A DNA stretch of 64,000 nucleotides from Pseudodesulfovibrio aespoeensis Aspo-2 (lineage in GTDB: Bacteria; Desulfobacterota; Desulfovibrionia; Desulfovibrionales; Desulfovibrionaceae). Shown here piece after piece: positions 27,364 through 36,969 of this stretch. Within the stretch, counting starts at the first letter, position 1; each line of letters begins with the position of its first letter. The DNA lies in the NCBI RefSeq assembly GCF_000176915.2, contig NC_014844.1:2728001-2792000 (forward strand), read 5' to 3'. The notes beneath the pieces are model-generated. The model made no database searches, had not been told where the DNA came from, and saw only the letters and a program-made list of their open reading frames with translations. The translations under genes and the position numbers were made by a program.

Positions 27364-28437
27364 TCATTGTTGGGTATTGGCAAGCGGAGCATAGGCGCCT
27401 TTGGCATAGCCAGCAGCCATGCCTTCATGTGTGGATGGCTTGATGGAGTGTGCCCAACCGGCCGATCCGAAGGCCAGAAAGCGTGAGCGGCAGACCTCTT
27501 TCATGGCTTTGGTTGCCTCGGTCAGGAACTTGCGGGGATCGAAGTTACCGGGATTCTCCACCAAGTGTTTGCGAACCGCACCTGTGGCGGCAAGACGCAA
27601 GTCGGTATCGATGTTGACCTTGCGAACACCGTGCTTGATCCCCTCTTGAATCTCGGTCACGGGAACACCGTAAGTCTGTCCGAGGTCTCCGCCGTATTCG
27701 TTTATGATCTTGAGCCATTCCTGGGGAACGGAAGACGAGCCATGCATGACCAGATGGGTGTCTGGTATGCGGGCATGGATCTCCTTGACGCGGTCAATGG
27801 AGAGAACCTCGCCTGACGGCGGAGAAGAAAACTTGTATGCGCCATGGCTGGTGCCGATAGCGATGGCTAGGGCGTCCACATGGGTTTTTGCTACAAAGTC
27901 GGCGGCTTGATCTGGGTCGGTCAACATCTGTTCACGACTGAGCTTCCCCTCGGCTCCCACGCCGTCTTCCTTTCCGGCAGTCGCTGTTTCCAAAGAGCCC
28001 AACACGCCGAGTTCGCCCTCAACAGAGACACCGCAGGCATGAGCCATGTCAGCGACCTTTCTCGTTACAGCGACATTATACTCATAGCTCGACGGCGTGC
28101 TTGAATCTTCCATAAGGGATCCATCCATCATGACGGAGCTGAACCCGTTCTGAATGGCCTGAACGCATAAACCCGGCGAAGCACCATGATCAAGATGTAG
28201 GCAGACAGGAGTGGAGGGCCACTCCTCGATTGCTGCTTGGATGAGGTGACGAAGAAAGGTCGACCCTGCGTATTTTCTGGCTCCTGCAGAGCTTTGCAGG
28301 ATGACCGGGCTGTCTGTTTCAACCGCTGCCTCCATAATTGCCCGGATTTGTTCCATGTTGTTGACGTTGAATGCGGGCACGCCGTAGCCGTTTGTCGCGG
28401 CGTGGTCCAAAAGTTGTCTCAAAGAAATAAGAGCCAT
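27364..28437 (-). CDS. fba: class II fructose-bisphosphate aldolase
   Basis: 357 aa from ATG 28437 ([13 protein letters not shown]), with GGAGGATACTCCC upstream. Joins triose phosphates to fructose-1,6-bisphosphate, and can make sedoheptulose-1,7-bisphosphate. Zn ligands are visible in CLHLDHGAS and EGELGVLG, and in the GTSHGAYKF and HGSSSVP stretches; NIDTDLRLA marks the phosphate site. It is the CbbA-type subgroup (about 350 aa). An upstream extension to 28527 overlaps pyk and is unlikely. Confidence 0.95.
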   Translation of the reverse strand: MALISLRQLLDHAATNGYGVPAFNVNNMEQIRAIMEAAVETDSPVILQSSAGARKYAGSTFLRHLIQAAIEEWPSTPVCLHLDHGASPGLCVQAIQNGFSSVMMDGSLMEDSSTPSSYEYNVAVTRKVADMAHACGVSVEGELGVLGSLETATAGKEDGVGAEGKLSREQMLTDPDQAADFVAKTHVDALAIAIGTSHGAYKFSSPPSGEVLSIDRVKEIHARIPDTHLVMHGSSSVPQEWLKIINEYGGDLGQTYGVPVTEIQEGIKHGVRKVNIDTDLRLAATGAVRKHLVENPGNFDPRKFLTEATKAMKEVCRSRFLAFGSAGWAHSIKPSTHEGMAAGYAKGAYAPLANTQQ

Positions 28438-28456
28438 GGGAGTATCCTCCTGTTGG

Positions 28457-29902
28457 TTACCGTGTGTATTTTTCGACTCTACAGATGCGCATGGAGTTTG
28501 TTCCACCACGCTCTCCGGCAGTGTCACCGCTTGTTGTAATCACGAGATCACCGGGCTTGACCACGCCGAGCCTGACCAGTTCAGCCGCAGCAGCTTCATG
28601 CTGCTGTGATGCGCAGACCGAGGCCGGGTTGAAATTGATTGGATACACTCCCCGGTACAGCGAGACCCTACGACGGGTTTGTTCATTTTGGGACAGGGCA
28701 AAAATTGGAATGCCTGAACTGATCCTGGACATCCAAAGCGGCGTCCCGCCCGATTCGGTGAAGGCTCCGATGGCCACAGTCTCAGTATGATTGGCCGCAT
28801 ACATGGCCGACATGGCGACGGTCTCGTCAACATGAGTAAATTCCATGTCCACCCTGTGTCGCGAATGTCTTACCTGTTCCTGTTTCTCCGCTTCAAGGCA
28901 GATGACGTCCATTGCCGCAACCACTTCTACCGGATATTTACCAACAGCCGTCTCTGCCGACAGCATGACACCGTCAGTGCCGTCCAGGACGGCATTGGCT
29001 ACATCGAACACCTCGGCCCGTGTGGGTATAGGATTGGTAATCATCGAGTCCATCATCTGCGTGGCGGTGATAACCACGCGATTGAGGCTTCGGGCTCGCT
29101 TGATGAGCATCTTTTGTACGGCGGGCAATTTGGCATCGCCGATTTCCACACCAAGGTCGCCGCGGGCCACCATGATTCCGTCAGAAACCATAATGATCGT
29201 TTCGATGTATTCCAGTGCTTCGGCCCTTTCGATCTTGGCAAGAATTGAGCCGTGCCAACCAAGCCCTGCGAGAATATCCCTGGCTTCGTCTACATCGGCT
29301 GCGTTGCGAACAAAGGAAAGTGCAAGATAATCGGCCTGCATGGTCGCCACAGCCGTCATGTCCTCCCGGTCCTTATCCGTGAGCGCCCCGGCAGAAAGAC
29401 CGCCGGACAGCACGTTGACGCCTTTGCCACCGGATAGGACGCCGCCTGTGATTACAATGCAACGGACTTGGTTGCCGAGGATATCGTCAACTTCGAGGAT
29501 GCATTTGCCGTCATCAAGAAGAAGGATCGTGCCAGATGATACATCCTCGGCCAGCGATGGGTACGTTATGCCGACCCTATTCGAAGTGCCGTTCTGTACG
29601 GCAACAGAGGGATCAATGATGAATGATTGACCTTCTTTTAAAACGACAGAACCGGATTCAAATCCTCGAATCCTGATCTTTGGCCCCTGCAGGTCGGCCA
29701 ATACGCCAACGGTTCGGTTCAACTCGGACGCCAGTTCACGAACTCGAACAGCCATTTGGATATGATCCTGCGCAGTGCCATGAGAAAAATTGAGCCTGAC
29801 AACATCGACGCCAGCCTGGATCAGATTGCGCAGGGTTGCCCTATCAGAAGTTGCCGGTCCAAGGGTTGCCACGATTTTGGTACGTCGAAGAGTATTTTTC
29901 AT
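28457..29902 (-). CDS. pyk: pyruvate kinase
   Basis: 481 aa. Converts phosphoenolpyruvate and ADP to pyruvate and ATP. Typical motifs: [11 protein letters not shown] at the N terminus, [17 protein letters not shown], the active site [26 protein letters not shown] and [11 protein letters not shown]-terminal alternating domain is present. It lies between pgk and fba with short gaps. A pyruvate kinase in a Calvin-cycle cluster is known from some chemolithotrophs (for example a cbb operon of Acidithiobacillus) and would draw fixed carbon to pyruvate. Confidence 0.96.
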   Translation of the reverse strand: MKNTLRRTKIVATLGPATSDRATLRNLIQAGVDVVRLNFSHGTAQDHIQMAVRVRELASELNRTVGVLADLQGPKIRIRGFESGSVVLKEGQSFIIDPSVAVQNGTSNRVGITYPSLAEDVSSGTILLLDDGKCILEVDDILGNQVRCIVITGGVLSGGKGVNVLSGGLSAGALTDKDREDMTAVATMQADYLALSFVRNAADVDEARDILAGLGWHGSILAKIERAEALEYIETIIMVSDGIMVARGDLGVEIGDAKLPAVQKMLIKRARSLNRVVITATQMMDSMITNPIPTRAEVFDVANAVLDGTDGVMLSAETAVGKYPVEVVAAMDVICLEAEKQEQVRHSRHRVDMEFTHVDETVAMSAMYAANHTETVAIGAFTESGGTPLWMSRISSGIPIFALSQNEQTRRRVSLYRGVYPINFNPASVCASQQHEAAAAELVRLGVVKPGDLVITTSGDTAGERGGTNSMRICRVEKYTR

Positions 29903-29907
29903 AATAT

Positions 29908-31080
29908 TTATTGATGAGCCCGTGTTTCAAGTATGCTCACAGCCGGAAGTGTCTTCCCTTCCAAAAATTCAAGAAAGGCTCCGCCACCCGTGGAGATATA
30001 TGTTATCATTTCGGATACGTTATACTTTTCTATAGCGGCAAGGGTATCGCCACCTCCGGCAATGGAAAAAGCCGGGCTTTCGGCTATGGACAGCGAAAGA
30101 TTTCTTGTCCCCTGTCCAAACTGGTCAAATTCGAACACGCCTACAGGTCCGTTCCAGACAATGGTCCCGGCTTCTTCAAGAATTCTGGAGTAGAGAGAAG
30201 AGGTCATCGGGCCAATATCGAGGATCATTTCGTTGGCAGCAACGCGGTTGACGGAACGGAGAATCGGAGTCGCAGTCTGCGAAAACTCCCTTGCGCAGAC
30301 GACATCAAGGGGGATCGGAATCTCAACACCGAGCATCTCGGCTTCATCCATCAGCTCCCGTGTGGCCTGAACCAAGTCCTGTTCAAAGAGTGACGAGCAG
30401 ACATCAAACCCTGCAGCGGCGATGAAGTTGTTGGCGATACCGCCGCCGACGATGAGTTTATCCACCATAGGGAGTAGTGATTTGAGGACCGTAAGTTTTG
30501 TCGAGACTTTTGATCCGCCCACAACGGCCACGATCGGGGCCTCTGGATTCTCAAGACCCTGTTTCAATGCCTTCAGCTCCTGCACGAGAAGCGGACCGGC
30601 GCAAGCCTGTGGCGCGTATTGTGCTACAGCATATGTGGACGCCTGAGCCCGGTGGGCCGTTCCGAATGCGTCCATGACAAACACATCGCACAAGGAAGCC
30701 ATGGCTCTGCCAAGTTCATGGTCGTTCGACATCTCCCCCGGAAGGAAACGGACATTTTCGACCATGATGACTTCGCCCGGATGCGGTTCGAGCCCGTGGG
30801 CCCAATCACGCTCGAACCTGACAGGAATACCAAGGAGTTCAGACAACCGGTCTGCGACGGGTTCAAGAGACAATCTCATTTCGAAAACACCAGACGTGGG
30901 TCTCCCAAGATGAGACATGAGTATCACCATAGCCCCGCGATTGAGTGCCGTGCGAATTGACGGCAGGGCAGCACGTAGTCGCTTGTCACTTGTGATAATC
31001 CCATTGTTGATGGGGACATTGAAGTCTTCCCGCATCAGCACTCGTTTTCCCATGAGATCGAGTTCGGTCATTTTCAGCAT
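29908..31080 (-). CDS. pgk: phosphoglycerate kinase
   Basis: 390 aa. Phosphorylates 3-phosphoglycerate, the product of RuBisCO. N-terminal [28 protein letters not shown], the [11 protein letters not shown] hinge and C-terminal GGGDTLAAI and [13 protein letters not shown] are the standard PGK motifs. It is followed 5 bp later by pyk and lies 32 bp after tkt. Confidence 0.96.
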   Translation of the reverse strand: MLKMTELDLMGKRVLMREDFNVPINNGIITSDKRLRAALPSIRTALNRGAMVILMSHLGRPTSGVFEMRLSLEPVADRLSELLGIPVRFERDWAHGLEPHPGEVIMVENVRFLPGEMSNDHELGRAMASLCDVFVMDAFGTAHRAQASTYAVAQYAPQACAGPLLVQELKALKQGLENPEAPIVAVVGGSKVSTKLTVLKSLLPMVDKLIVGGGIANNFIAAAGFDVCSSLFEQDLVQATRELMDEAEMLGVEIPIPLDVVCAREFSQTATPILRSVNRVAANEMILDIGPMTSSLYSRILEEAGTIVWNGPVGVFEFDQFGQGTRNLSLSIAESPAFSIAGGGDTLAAIEKYNVSEMITYISTGGGAFLEFLEGKTLPAVSILETRAHQ

Positions 31081-31112
31081 TGTCTTCCCCTATTACGATT
31101 CACAAGATCACA

Positions 31113-33128
31113 TCAGGCAGCCATACTTGTTTTTTCCATCACCTGTTCAACCAGCGCCATCACGTTGTCGGGCGTAAAGCCGAAGTAGTCGAAGAGCTCA
31201 TTGCCCGGAGCGGATTCGCCGAAACGATCAATTCCCATGACAGCTCCGTTCAGGCCTACATAGCGATACCAACCAAGGGTGGTTCCGGCCTCAATCGCGA
31301 CACGGGCCGTGACACGCGGCGGCAGGACAGCGCGGCGGTAGGCCTGATCCTGCCGATCAAAGGCTTCGACGCAAGGTATAGAAACGACACGGACCTGCGT
31401 CCCCTTGGACTCCAGGGTCATGGCAGCCTCCACGGCCAACCCTACCTCGGAACCGGTCGCTATAAGAATAGCATCCGGGGTCCCGTCGCAATCCCGTAAG
31501 ACATAGCCACCCCGTGAAATCTGGTCCATGGTCTCTGTTGACCTTGATTGGTACGGGAGATTCTGTCGGGACATGACCAGTGTGGATGGTCCGTCACCTC
31601 GTGTGACAGCTTGCTCCCATGCCACGGCAGTTTCGACGCTGTCACAGGGGCGCCACACGTCCATGTTGGGGATGAGCCGCAGGGAGGCGACATGCTCGAC
31701 CGGTTGGTGGGTCGGCCCATCCTCACCAACACCGATGGAATCATGGGTCATCACGTAGAGGACCTTCAGTCCCATCAATGCAGACATGCGCATGGCGTTT
31801 CGCGCATAATCGGAAAATACGAGGAATGTGCCGCCATACGGGATGAAACCGCCGTGCAGGGACATACCGTTCATCATCACGGACATAGCGAATTCACGGA
31901 CACCGTAGTTCATGTAGTTGCCATCCCACTCAGCAGAGGAAGCCGTCTTAGAGCCGGACCATCGAGTCAGGTTCGACCCAGCCAGATCTGCCGACCCTCC
32001 GAAGAATTCAGGAAGGACCGGCGCAAGACCTTCAATGGCATTCTGTGAGGACTTGCGGGTAGCCAGACTCTCAGCTTTGACATCGACGGAATCGATAAAA
32101 TTGGATGTATGAGATGCAAAATCTTCAGGCAGCGTTCCCGTCATGCGACGAGTAAACTCGGTCGCCAGATGCGGGTAGGCCTTTTCATACTCCTTAAAGC
32201 GAGCGTTCCAACTGTCTTCGGCCATGAATCCATTCCCCTTTGCGCTCCATCTGGAATAGATCATCTTCGGAATTTCAAAAGGAGGATGGGGCCAATCCAT
32301 GTTCTCGCGTGCACAGGCTATTTCATCATTCCCGAGGGGGGAACCGTGACATTTCTCGGAGCCGCAGATATTGGGCGCGCCCTGTCCGATGACAGTCTTG
32401 CAGCAGATCAGGCTTGGCTTGTCCTTATTTGCTCTGGCCTCTTCAATGGCCGCCTTGATGGATGAGGCATCATGTCCATCGACGTCACGGACGACATGCC
32501 ATCCATAGGCTTCAAACCGTCCGGGAGTATCATCGGTGAACCAACCGTCAACACAGCCGTCGATGGAGATACCGTTGTCGTCGTAAAAAGCGAAAAGCTT
32601 GCCCAGCTTCAGCGTCCCAGCCAGAGAGCAGGCTTCATGGGAGACGCCTTCCATCATGCACCCATCCCCCATGAAGACATAGGTGTGGTGATCCATGATG
32701 GAGTGTCCGTCCCTGTTGAACTGGGCCGCAAACACTTTTTCCGCCACAGCCATGCCTACGGCACACGCAATGCCTTGTCCGAGCGGACCGGAAGTGGACT
32801 CCACGCCGGGTGTCATCCCATATTCAGGGTGTCCCGGCGTCCTGGAGTGGAGTTGTCTAAAGTTCTTGATATCGTCGATGGTGACGTCATACCCACTCAG
32901 ATGAAGCAGCGAGTAAAGCAGCATCGACCCGTGGCCATTGGATAAAACAAAGCGATCACGATTGGCCCAGTCGGGGTTGGCAGGATTGTGGACCATGTAA
33001 TCGTTCCAGAGCACTTCGGCGATGTCGGCCATGCCCATGGGAGCGCCGGGATGTCCGGATTTGGCCTTCTGGATGGCGTCCATGCTCAGGGCGCGAATGG
33101 CGTTTGCAAGTTCCTTACGTTTCGGCAT
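31113..33128 (-). CDS. tkt: transketolase
   Basis: 671 aa from ATG 33128 (GGGAGG before it). Moves two-carbon units in the regeneration phase of the Calvin cycle. Thiamine diphosphate site: [14 protein letters not shown]...YDDNGIS; substrate residues in [11 protein letters not shown] and the C-terminal [19 protein letters not shown] block. Length is typical of bacterial TktA. It begins the central block of enzyme genes after the small ORF at 33159. Confidence 0.97.
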   Translation of the reverse strand: MPKRKELANAIRALSMDAIQKAKSGHPGAPMGMADIAEVLWNDYMVHNPANPDWANRDRFVLSNGHGSMLLYSLLHLSGYDVTIDDIKNFRQLHSRTPGHPEYGMTPGVESTSGPLGQGIACAVGMAVAEKVFAAQFNRDGHSIMDHHTYVFMGDGCMMEGVSHEACSLAGTLKLGKLFAFYDDNGISIDGCVDGWFTDDTPGRFEAYGWHVVRDVDGHDASSIKAAIEEARANKDKPSLICCKTVIGQGAPNICGSEKCHGSPLGNDEIACARENMDWPHPPFEIPKMIYSRWSAKGNGFMAEDSWNARFKEYEKAYPHLATEFTRRMTGTLPEDFASHTSNFIDSVDVKAESLATRKSSQNAIEGLAPVLPEFFGGSADLAGSNLTRWSGSKTASSAEWDGNYMNYGVREFAMSVMMNGMSLHGGFIPYGGTFLVFSDYARNAMRMSALMGLKVLYVMTHDSIGVGEDGPTHQPVEHVASLRLIPNMDVWRPCDSVETAVAWEQAVTRGDGPSTLVMSRQNLPYQSRSTETMDQISRGGYVLRDCDGTPDAILIATGSEVGLAVEAAMTLESKGTQVRVVSIPCVEAFDRQDQAYRRAVLPPRVTARVAIEAGTTLGWYRYVGLNGAVMGIDRFGESAPGNELFDYFGFTPDNVMALVEQVMEKTSMAA

Positions 33129-33158
33129 GGTGCCTCCCTTCGATGTTTTCGTTAACAG

Positions 33159-33290
33159 TTAGAGAATCCAGGAGTAGATCCGCTCATACATTCCGCACAG
33201 ATTCCTGGCGGTGGCGTTGGGCATTCCGCAACTTTTCATGCGGCAATAGATGTGCAACGGATTCAAGTAGTGACGTAACGTCTCTTTCAT
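33159..33290 (-). CDS. small protein (43 aa), hypothetical
   Basis: ATG 33290 is preceded by GGGAGGTCATC, a strong ribosome binding site. The product starts MKETLRHYLNPLHIYC and continues with Cys- and Arg-containing helices to YERIYSWIL. It recalls small uncharacterised Desulfovibrio proteins with an LNPLH(V/I)YCR motif, which I give only as an impression. It lies between the flavoprotein and tkt, in the same direction. Confidence 0.55.
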   Translation of the reverse strand: MKETLRHYLNPLHIYCRMKSCGMPNATARNLCGMYERIYSWIL

Positions 33291-33503
33291 GATGACCTCC
33301 CGGTTCTATGCTTGACACCGGGACTACATCAAAAGACGTGCCGCAAGAGACCCCACGAAGGATCACTGCTTTTAGTTTAGTTATTGCGTGTGGTTAATAG
33401 TGGGAAATGAGTCTAAGAAAAAAGATCAGACTGTGCCAGACCTGACCCAAAAACAGTGAAGATGTGTGCGTACTGGGCCGGGAGTGGCACAGCTATCGGG
33501 GAA

Positions 33504-34721
33504 TTATTTGGAGAAGAAATTGATGTACGACAGGAAATCGTCCAGATCTGTAGAGGGTAAGGCAGATCCAAGAAGAACACCGGATATCCATCCGGCATTG
33601 TGCGGACGGCGAGACGCACTACGGATCAAACTGCCAATGGCCTTAGGGGTTCTCAAACCCAGAAGACGTCCACCCATTTCAAGTGAAGGTCCGATCTCCT
33701 TCCATAAATAATATGGGTATTCACGTAAGGCAGCCTCATCCCAGCTCTCGCCCTTACAGGTTTTGGCAAGGACTTCTCCGGCGATTCGAGCAGAGATGAT
33801 GGCATTGGTTGTTCCGTCAGAACTACATGGATTGACCAGCCCGGCGGCATCACCTACGAGAATAAAACCGTTTCCATGAATCTCCCGTATGGGATTCCCC
33901 ACCGGCAAGACACCCGCTTCAATCTCACCCATCTGTTCCGCAAAGGCGAACCGTTCCTTCAATTCGGGAGAGGCCAGCGCACGCTTGAGCGCTTGCTTGG
34001 GCTTGATATTGGTGTCCTTGACTACATCCATGGGAATGGTCAACCCGACATTGGTCTGACTCGTTTCTGTGGGATGGAACCAGACGTAACCAGGAAGCAC
34101 TTCTTCCGGAAAATGGACTTCAATGTTGCCCCGTATGCCAAGCACTTGGCGAAAATAACCACGGACAGCCAGGGCGCGATACTCAGGGTATCTGGGCATG
34201 TTCATCTGCCTTGCCACGAGGGAATCACTGCCGTCGGCACCGACCACGACCTTGGCGGTCCAGGACACTCCGCGACCGCCACCACGTTCACCCTTCACTC
34301 CGTATGCTTGCCCGCCTTTGACCAGCACTTCAGTTATCCGGCACCAGTCGACGACCTCAACTTCCTCTTCGGCCGCAATTTCCATCAAGAGAGCGTCGAG
34401 GAGAATCCTCCGGCAGATGATGCCCGCCTCTGATGCGGTGTCATCAATCTTGAGAATCGGCACTGTAACGGAACTAGTATCGGCTCCGTGGTAAGTAATT
34501 TTCTGAACAGGGGTATGGGGAATTTCTAGGAGGCGAGGCAAAAGCCCCAGAGAGTTTAATTCTGCGATTGCCAGGGAGGACAAGGCGTCACCGCAAGTTT
34601 TTTCCCGCGGAAATTTCTTTTGATCGAGCAGCAAAACGTGCAATCCTTGTCGGGCTGCATGGATCGCCGTACATGTCCCCGCAGGCCCTGCTCCGACCAC
34701 TATTACGTCATAATCCGACAT
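33504..34721 (-). CDS. geranylgeranyl-reductase-family FAD-dependent oxidoreductase
   Basis: 405 aa from ATG 34721 (MSDYDVIVVGAGPAG, AGGGAG before it). FAD-binding GAGPAG at the N terminus, CGDALS, and the second flavin motif GDAAGLVNPCSSDGT mark the geranylgeranyl reductase / digeranylgeranylglycerophospholipid reductase group of flavoproteins. The substrate is unknown; many bacterial members act on isoprenoid or quinone-like double bonds. It is the first gene after a sigma-54 promoter match (34763-34778) and leads into tkt-pgk-pyk-fba-rpe-gap, so it is expressed with the carbon-fixation genes. A link to CO2 fixation is not known. Confidence 0.85.
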   Translation of the reverse strand: MSDYDVIVVGAGPAGTCTAIHAARQGLHVLLLDQKKFPREKTCGDALSSLAIAELNSLGLLPRLLEIPHTPVQKITYHGADTSSVTVPILKIDDTASEAGIICRRILLDALLMEIAAEEEVEVVDWCRITEVLVKGGQAYGVKGERGGGRGVSWTAKVVVGADGSDSLVARQMNMPRYPEYRALAVRGYFRQVLGIRGNIEVHFPEEVLPGYVWFHPTETSQTNVGLTIPMDVVKDTNIKPKQALKRALASPELKERFAFAEQMGEIEAGVLPVGNPIREIHGNGFILVGDAAGLVNPCSSDGTTNAIISARIAGEVLAKTCKGESWDEAALREYPYYLWKEIGPSLEMGGRLLGLRTPKAIGSLIRSASRRPHNAGWISGVLLGSALPSTDLDDFLSYINFFSK

Positions 34722-34762
34722 GAAAAACTCCCTTGATGAGTCTGAAGCATCATGTATACTTT

Positions 34763-34778
34763 CACAACTCACGAGCCA
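34763..34778 (-). promoter_or_regulatory. sigma-54 promoter before the flavoprotein-tkt-pgk operon
   Basis: On the minus strand TGGCTC-GTGAG-TTGTG, with the same spacing as the match before glpX (TGGCAC-GGGAG-TTGTA). It places the transcription start roughly 30 bp before the flavoprotein start. An IS is inserted at 34799, about 20 bp upstream of the -24 element. Confidence 0.65.
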
Positions 34779-35668
34779 AGTGAAGAAGATAATACCTGTG
34801 TAAAGTCCCCTTTCATAGGGCCAGTTAACGGTAGAGACTCCCGACAGTTTTCGGGGGGGTTGCCCAGAGGGCAGGGGGTACCCCCTGCCCTCTGGGCAGC
34901 AAAATTTATCGGCGACATATTCCCCAGGGATTCATGAGGACGTCCCTCGTTGTACTCACGGATAAAGTCCTCCGTAATGGCCCGAACTTCGCTCAGGCTG
35001 TTGAACACGTACAAATCAAGCACTTCTTCTCTGTAGGTCCGGTTGAACCGCTCGATGTATGAGTTCTGGGTGGGCTTGCCAGGCTGAATGAACTCCAGAT
35101 TCACGCCATGCGATTCTGCCCAGGCCGCCATGACAGTCCCCGAGAACTCCGGACCATTGTCCATTCGCAACCTTTCGGGATAGCAGCCACGCTCTTCGGC
35201 GACCCGATCCAGCACCCTTACCACTCTTCCTGCTGGCATATTGGTATCGATTTCCACGGCCAAGGCCTCACGGTTGTAATCATCTACAGCGTTGAAAGTC
35301 CTGAAGACGCGACCGCTGTAAAGGGTGTCCCGCATGAAATCGATCGACCAGCAATGGTTTGGCGCAAGCGGCTGGGCCACTGCCGTCCGAGAGGCTTGCG
35401 GAAGCCGCTTCTTGGCCTTGCGCTTCAGGTTCATTTTCAAGAGGCAGTAAACCCTCCAAACCTTCTTGTGGTTCCAGGGCTTGCCCTGCTGTCGAAGGAC
35501 GTTGAAAAGTTTACTGAAGCCCCATGTAGGCTTTTTCTCGGCCAGTTCAGTCAAGGCTGCGATGACATCGCTATCGTCCCGCGGGTGCGGCTTGTAGGCG
35601 TAGTAGCTCCTACTGATGCCCATGGCCGCGCAGGCCTTGCGCGAGCTCAGCTCAAACGCGTTGACCAT
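34769..35668 (-). CDS. IS3-family transposase OrfB (DDE), copy 2
   Basis: 299 aa, the same protein as the OrfB at 6655-7533 up to the IS end. The ORF has no stop inside the IS and runs 30 bp into the flank, so the last residues (VLSSSLGS) differ from copy 1. DDE residues in WSIDFM, DNGPEF and YIERFN. Confidence 0.88.
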   Translation of the reverse strand: MVNAFELSSRKACAAMGISRSYYAYKPHPRDDSDVIAALTELAEKKPTWGFSKLFNVLRQQGKPWNHKKVWRVYCLLKMNLKRKAKKRLPQASRTAVAQPLAPNHCWSIDFMRDTLYSGRVFRTFNAVDDYNREALAVEIDTNMPAGRVVRVLDRVAEERGCYPERLRMDNGPEFSGTVMAAWAESHGVNLEFIQPGKPTQNSYIERFNRTYREEVLDLYVFNSLSEVRAITEDFIREYNEGRPHESLGNMSPINFAAQRAGGTPCPLGNPPENCRESLPLTGPMKGDFTQVLSSSLGS

Positions 35669-36037
35669 GTGCGTGACAACTTCCTTGCGTTGAACTGGCC
35701 TCAGAGTTTTTTTCGATTACATCCTTGAGCGCCATGTTTTCCAGGCTGAGGTCGGCGAACATCTGCTTGAGCTTACGGTTCTCCGCTTCGAGATCCTTCA
35801 TCCGTTGGATATCGGATGCCTCCATGCCGCCATACTTTGACTTCCACTTGTAGTACGTGGCGCTGCTCACGCCGTGCTCGCGGCAGACATCGACGACAGT
35901 CCGTCCGCCTTCCACTGCCTTCAGGATCTTGACGATCTGGTACTCACTGAACTTCGATTTACGCATACAAAACTCCTGTCCCATTTTGGGCCAGAAGTCT
36001 CTACTTGGCAATGGACCTAGTTTACGGGGACTTTACA
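34799..36037 (-). mobile_element. IS3-family element (IS407-like), copy 2
   Basis: 1239 bp, same ends as copy 1 (TGTAAAGTCCCC), flanked by CCTG duplications (34795-34798 and 36038-36041). Carries orfA, orfB and the 38-bp GGTACC palindrome (34861-34898). Inserted directly upstream of the sigma-54 promoter of the first Calvin-cycle operon. Confidence 0.94.
35652..35966 (-). CDS. IS3-family transposase OrfA (IS407-like), copy 2
   Basis: 104 aa from ATG 35966, identical to the OrfA at 6357-6671, including the A7 tract (T7 on the + strand) near the end. Confidence 0.88.
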   Translation of the reverse strand: MRKSKFSEYQIVKILKAVEGGRTVVDVCREHGVSSATYYKWKSKYGGMEASDIQRMKDLEAENRKLKQMFADLSLENMALKDVIEKNSEASSTQGSCHAHGQRV

Positions 36038-36073
36038 CCTGTCGTAAACGAATGTTCTTATGGGCCTACCTAT

Positions 36074-36139
36074 TGTGGGAGAGTAATAAAGTTTTTAAGT
36101 GAGTAATAAAGCTCTTTAGCAAGTAATAAAGTTGTTAAG
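36074..36139 (+). repeat. R-type end of the nested Tn7-like element
   Basis: Three adjacent copies of the TnsB-site pattern GAGTAATAAAG-(T/C)TNTTNAG at about 24-bp spacing, beginning at the TGTGGG terminus. Packed sites are typical of Tn7 R ends. Confidence 0.85.
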
Positions 36140-36371
36140 AGAGGTAATGGCCTCGGTGTCGATTGGCGACTAAAGAAACCCGAAAGAAAGAAGAAAGAAT
36201 TGGGATGGTGTCCCCGTTTTTTACGCTGATATCGACTTGTTCCTTGCCGATGATGGAGGTCTGCTGGTTCACCCAGGCGGTGGAGCCGGAGTCTTTGCCC
36301 ATGCCGATGCTGGCGGAGTCGCAGGTCTCGGCAGGGGCGTCCATTCCGACCGAAGCCCCTGAATAATTAGG
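36140..36371 (-). pseudogene. filamentous-haemagglutinin-like fragment
   Basis: On the minus strand an open stretch reads SIGMGKDSGSTAWVNQQTSI and IGKEQVDISV, a pattern of FhaB/TpsA C-terminal regions. It has no start, and is bounded on both sides by GGG(A/T)GGTGTCCCC-type repeats (36202-36216 and 36370-36382). It is a loose piece of a TpsA gene, as is the fragment at 38604-38695. Confidence 0.5.
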
Positions 36372-36392
36372 GAGGTGTCCCCTTAATTCCGT

Positions 36393-36542
36393 GAGCTAAA
36401 AGGAAAACTGAATGAAGCCCTTGCCACAAGTGGTATCAATGAAATCTTTGGTAAGCTGGATCTGATTGTCACCAAGCTGGTTGCATTAGCCAAAATCCGA
36501 CATGGTGACCTCCTCGCACTGGTCGAAGAGAAAGACGACTAA
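36393..36542 (+). pseudogene. C-terminal fragment of an unidentified gene upstream of the YgjP-like gene
   Basis: An open frame without start (about 49 codons, ELKGKLNEALATSGIN and so on to LLALVEEKDD) ends 5 bp before the YgjP-like gene. YgjP-type genes often follow type I restriction genes, so this may be the tail of a lost restriction subunit, but no motif proves it. Confidence 0.4.
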
Positions 36543-36547
36543 CAGCA

Positions 36548-36964
36548 ATGCCAACCTACAAGGACATAGAGTATATCCTCACCCGCAGGAAGAGGAAGAC
36601 TGCCAGTATCCATATTGAAAGGGATGGCTCGGTTTCGCTGATCGTACCAGACGAACTTTCCGACAATGACGTAGATACCCTCATCGAAAGCAAGCGGTAC
36701 TGGATCTACAAAAGCCTTGCGGAGTGGACTGACCTGAACGCTACCCGTATCCAACGCGAGTTCGTCAGTGGTGAAGGTTTCCTTTACCTTGGTCGCTCCT
36801 ACCGCCTCATGTTCGTAGAAGAACAGCGTAAGCCTCTCATGTTAAAGAATGGGTTCTTCTGCCTGCGCACCAAGAAGAATGGCAAGACTGTCTCTCCCCA
36901 TGAGGCCTTCAAAGAATTCTATCGAGAAAGAGGTAAGGACAGAATCCCAGAGCGGGTGGCCCTG
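36548..36964 (+). pseudogene. YgjP-like metalloprotease (DUF45/M48-type), N-terminal part
   Basis: 139 codons, starting MPTYKDIEYILTRRKRKTAS. This is the N-terminal beta-rich part of YgjP-like (DUF45) zinc metallohydrolases. At 36965 the frame meets a 1205-bp IS with CCTG duplications; without the IS it continues in frame at 38174 to give 230 aa. The gene therefore was complete before the insertion. Such genes are commonly neighbours of restriction-modification genes. Confidence 0.85.
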
Positions 36965-36969
36965 TGACC

